A stretch of 64,000 nt of DNA. Source: Paenibacillus sp. MAHUQ-63 (lineage in GTDB: Bacteria > Bacillota > Bacilli > Paenibacillales > NBRC-103111). A program made the translations under genes and the position numbers. Shown here one piece after another: positions 62,901-64,000 of this stretch (position 1 is its first letter; each line of letters starts with the position of its first letter). Location: positions 1,126,042 to 1,190,041 of the forward strand of contig NZ_JARADB010000003.1 of the NCBI RefSeq assembly GCF_028765165.1. The letters are read 5' to 3'. Under the pieces are notes generated by a model. That model searched no databases and was not told the origin of the DNA. It saw nothing but the letters and a program-made list of their open reading frames with translations.

Positions 62901-62966
62901 GCAACTAACCTGCTCGTTAGCGTGGAAAAGGCAGCCGATCATTATGGCCGGCTGCCGCGGTGTCTT
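62901..62966. repeat. Dispersed repeat interrupted by the group II intron
   Basis: It matches 58505-58565 (CTCGTTAGCGTGGAAAAGG, GCAGCCGATC...GGCCGGCTGC, CGCGGTGTCTT) and then changes abruptly to intron sequence at about 62967. Confidence 0.65.
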
Positions 62967-63001
62967 GTAGAGTAGGGGACTGGTTTCCCAGTCCTCCCTC
63001 A

Positions 63002-64000
63002 TCAAACCGTACGAGCGGTTTTCCCGCATACGGCTTTCCGATGTTCTTCACCTTGGGCAGTATAGCTGCCCCAAGCGCTTACTTGTTTCAAGCCCATACG
63101 GACAAATACCTCGGCGACCCTCCTCGGATGCAGTTGGTTTCGCTTGTGCTTTTTGTTCCAGTACAGTGTCAGTCTACGAATAATATGCCAGTCCACTTTT
63201 AATAGAAATTTGTTCGACATGCCAGGATCTACACTACCATAATAGTTCTTCCATCCTTCTATAATGGGATTGAGCTTGTCTACCATTTGCTTTGGCGACC
63301 AGTAAAGTCGCGCACGTGGCGCTGTTACTTCCTTTACTTTGTCACGCATCTTCTTCATCGCCTTTTTGGATGGAATACTTCGCAGGTCATAGAATTTCCC
63401 TGACTTAAATAATTTCGGCATGCGGCGTTGATGGAATCCGAGAAAGTCGAATCCCTCTTTATCCAGCCACAGGTTAACAAGCTTGGACTTATCTGTGTTC
63501 ATTGTCAATTCCAGCTTCCTGAAAACTGCCTTAAGCACCTGAATGGCTTCCATAGCGTGGGGTTTATTTTTACATAAGATAACTAGATCATCCGCATATC
63601 GCACCAATGTACCAATATGGGAAAATTGCTTTTCCCATAGCGTATCGAGATGGGCTTCCGATCTCCGTGTTATGAACCTGTCCATCTTCCATGACACCGG
63701 CTTTCAACCACTGTCGAATAAGTTTCAACACTCTTCGGTCACTCACCCGTTGTTCCACGAGTTTGAGCAATTTGTCATGTGGGATATTGTTAAAGTAACC
63801 GGCGATGTCTACATCAACCACCCAGTACACTCTCCCATAGTTCACTGTCTTGTGTATTCGCTCGATCGCCTGTTTCGCGCTTCGCTTCGGTCGGAACCCA
63901 AACGAGCAATCCTTGAAATCCGTCTCGAATATTGCCTCAAGGACGATTTTCGTTGCCATTTGTACCAGTCTATCTTGAATGATGGGTATTCCGAGCGGAC
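63002..64000 (-). pseudogene. Group II intron reverse transcriptase/maturase, internally deleted
   Basis: From the right edge the frame reads RPLGIPIIQDRLVQMATKIVLEAIFE, FKDCSFGFRPKRSAKQAIE and VVDVDIAGYFNNIPHD (the first catalytic Asp motif), to TEIGSP. There the sequence jumps, with a frame change near 63650-63660, to HLDTLWEKQFSHIGTLVRYADDLVILC (YADD motif) and the maturase X domain (FLGFHQRRM; IIEGWKNYYGS). The QGGVISPLLANIYL block between these is missing. Both halves are otherwise well preserved. The enzyme is probably inactive. Confidence 0.82.
63005..63035 (-). ncRNA. Group II intron domain V
   Basis: AGCCGTATGCGG, GAAA, ACCGCTCGTACGGTT folds into the typical two-part domain V hairpin with an AGC triad and a GAAA tetraloop. 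It overlaps the end of the maturase frame. Confidence 0.75.

Larger units (their letters stand above)
62967..64000 (-). mobile_element. Group II intron, 3' part (continues past right edge)
   Basis: The minus strand holds a group II reverse transcriptase/maturase frame, domain V and domain VI, ending ...CCCCTACTCTAC at 62967. Domain VI forms a GACTGG/CCAGTC stem with a GAAA loop. The exact 3' end is inferred from the AY ending and from the break in the repeat. The 5' part is outside the window. Confidence 0.75.

Noticed and set aside
1..64000. CRISPR array, prophage, restriction or abortive-infection system
   Set aside because: No repeat-spacer array, phage structural gene, methyltransferase or known defence protein was seen; the tandem repeats present are coding.

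Overview
The window reads as chromosomal DNA of a low-to-medium GC spore-former of the Paenibacillaceae, most likely Paenibacillus or a close relative. The basis is the gene content: many LplABC-type sugar importers, AraC regulators with membrane sensor halves, 7TM-DISM hybrid kinases, a FIMAH domain, DUF3231, YolD/UvrX, GGAGG ribosome sites and frequent TTG starts. I found no rRNA, tRNA, CRISPR array, prophage or replication origin. One group II intron enters at the right edge.

Layout. 1-7.4 kb: a very large secreted NHL/FN3/Ig repeat protein (its 3' end lies outside the window) downstream of a two-component pair (double-module hybrid kinase plus BTAD response regulator). 7.6-10.5 kb: a DUF3231 gene, a decayed copy of it, and a divergent MerR/SDR pair. 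10.6-15.7 kb: a LacI-controlled sugar ABC operon with a sugar-phosphate isomerase-like enzyme and three matching operators. 16.0-28.9 kb: an LplABC-type importer with an AraC sensor-regulator, a GH43 xylosidase/arabinosidase, a solute-binding protein fused to Ig-like and FIMAH domains, and a sulfatase. 29.1-31.3 kb: an SOS cassette (unknown 102-aa protein, UvrX-type polymerase, YolD) under two LexA/DinR boxes. 31.5-35.4 kb: small and hypothetical genes and a divergent NmrA/TetR pair.

35.6-52.4 kb is the most interesting part: a glycan or sugar-acid utilisation locus. A forward operon (SIS isomerase, ROK kinase, YhcH, HpaI aldolase) converges on a reverse ABC operon (LplB, LplC, solute-binding protein, AraC sensor-regulator). 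Next comes a reverse pair (unclassified glycoside hydrolase; DapA/NanA-type lyase), then a forward GH38 alpha-mannosidase and a cupin-AraC regulator. The two reverse transcription units carry duplicated promoter regions with the same direct-repeat sites and near-identical terminators, so they look co-regulated. Cre-like CcpA sites sit at three of the sugar operons.

52.4-64 kb is a run of small regulator/oxidoreductase pairs (LysR/SDR, MerR/SDR with a classic 19-bp-spacer promoter and an apparent CTG start, TetR/SDR, TetR/PanE-like), a DinB protein, a frameshifted aminoglycoside-phosphotransferase-like gene, two small genes (a Ser/Asn/Gln repeat peptide and a one- or two-TM protein), dispersed hairpin repeats, and a group II intron whose reverse transcriptase has lost a conserved block.
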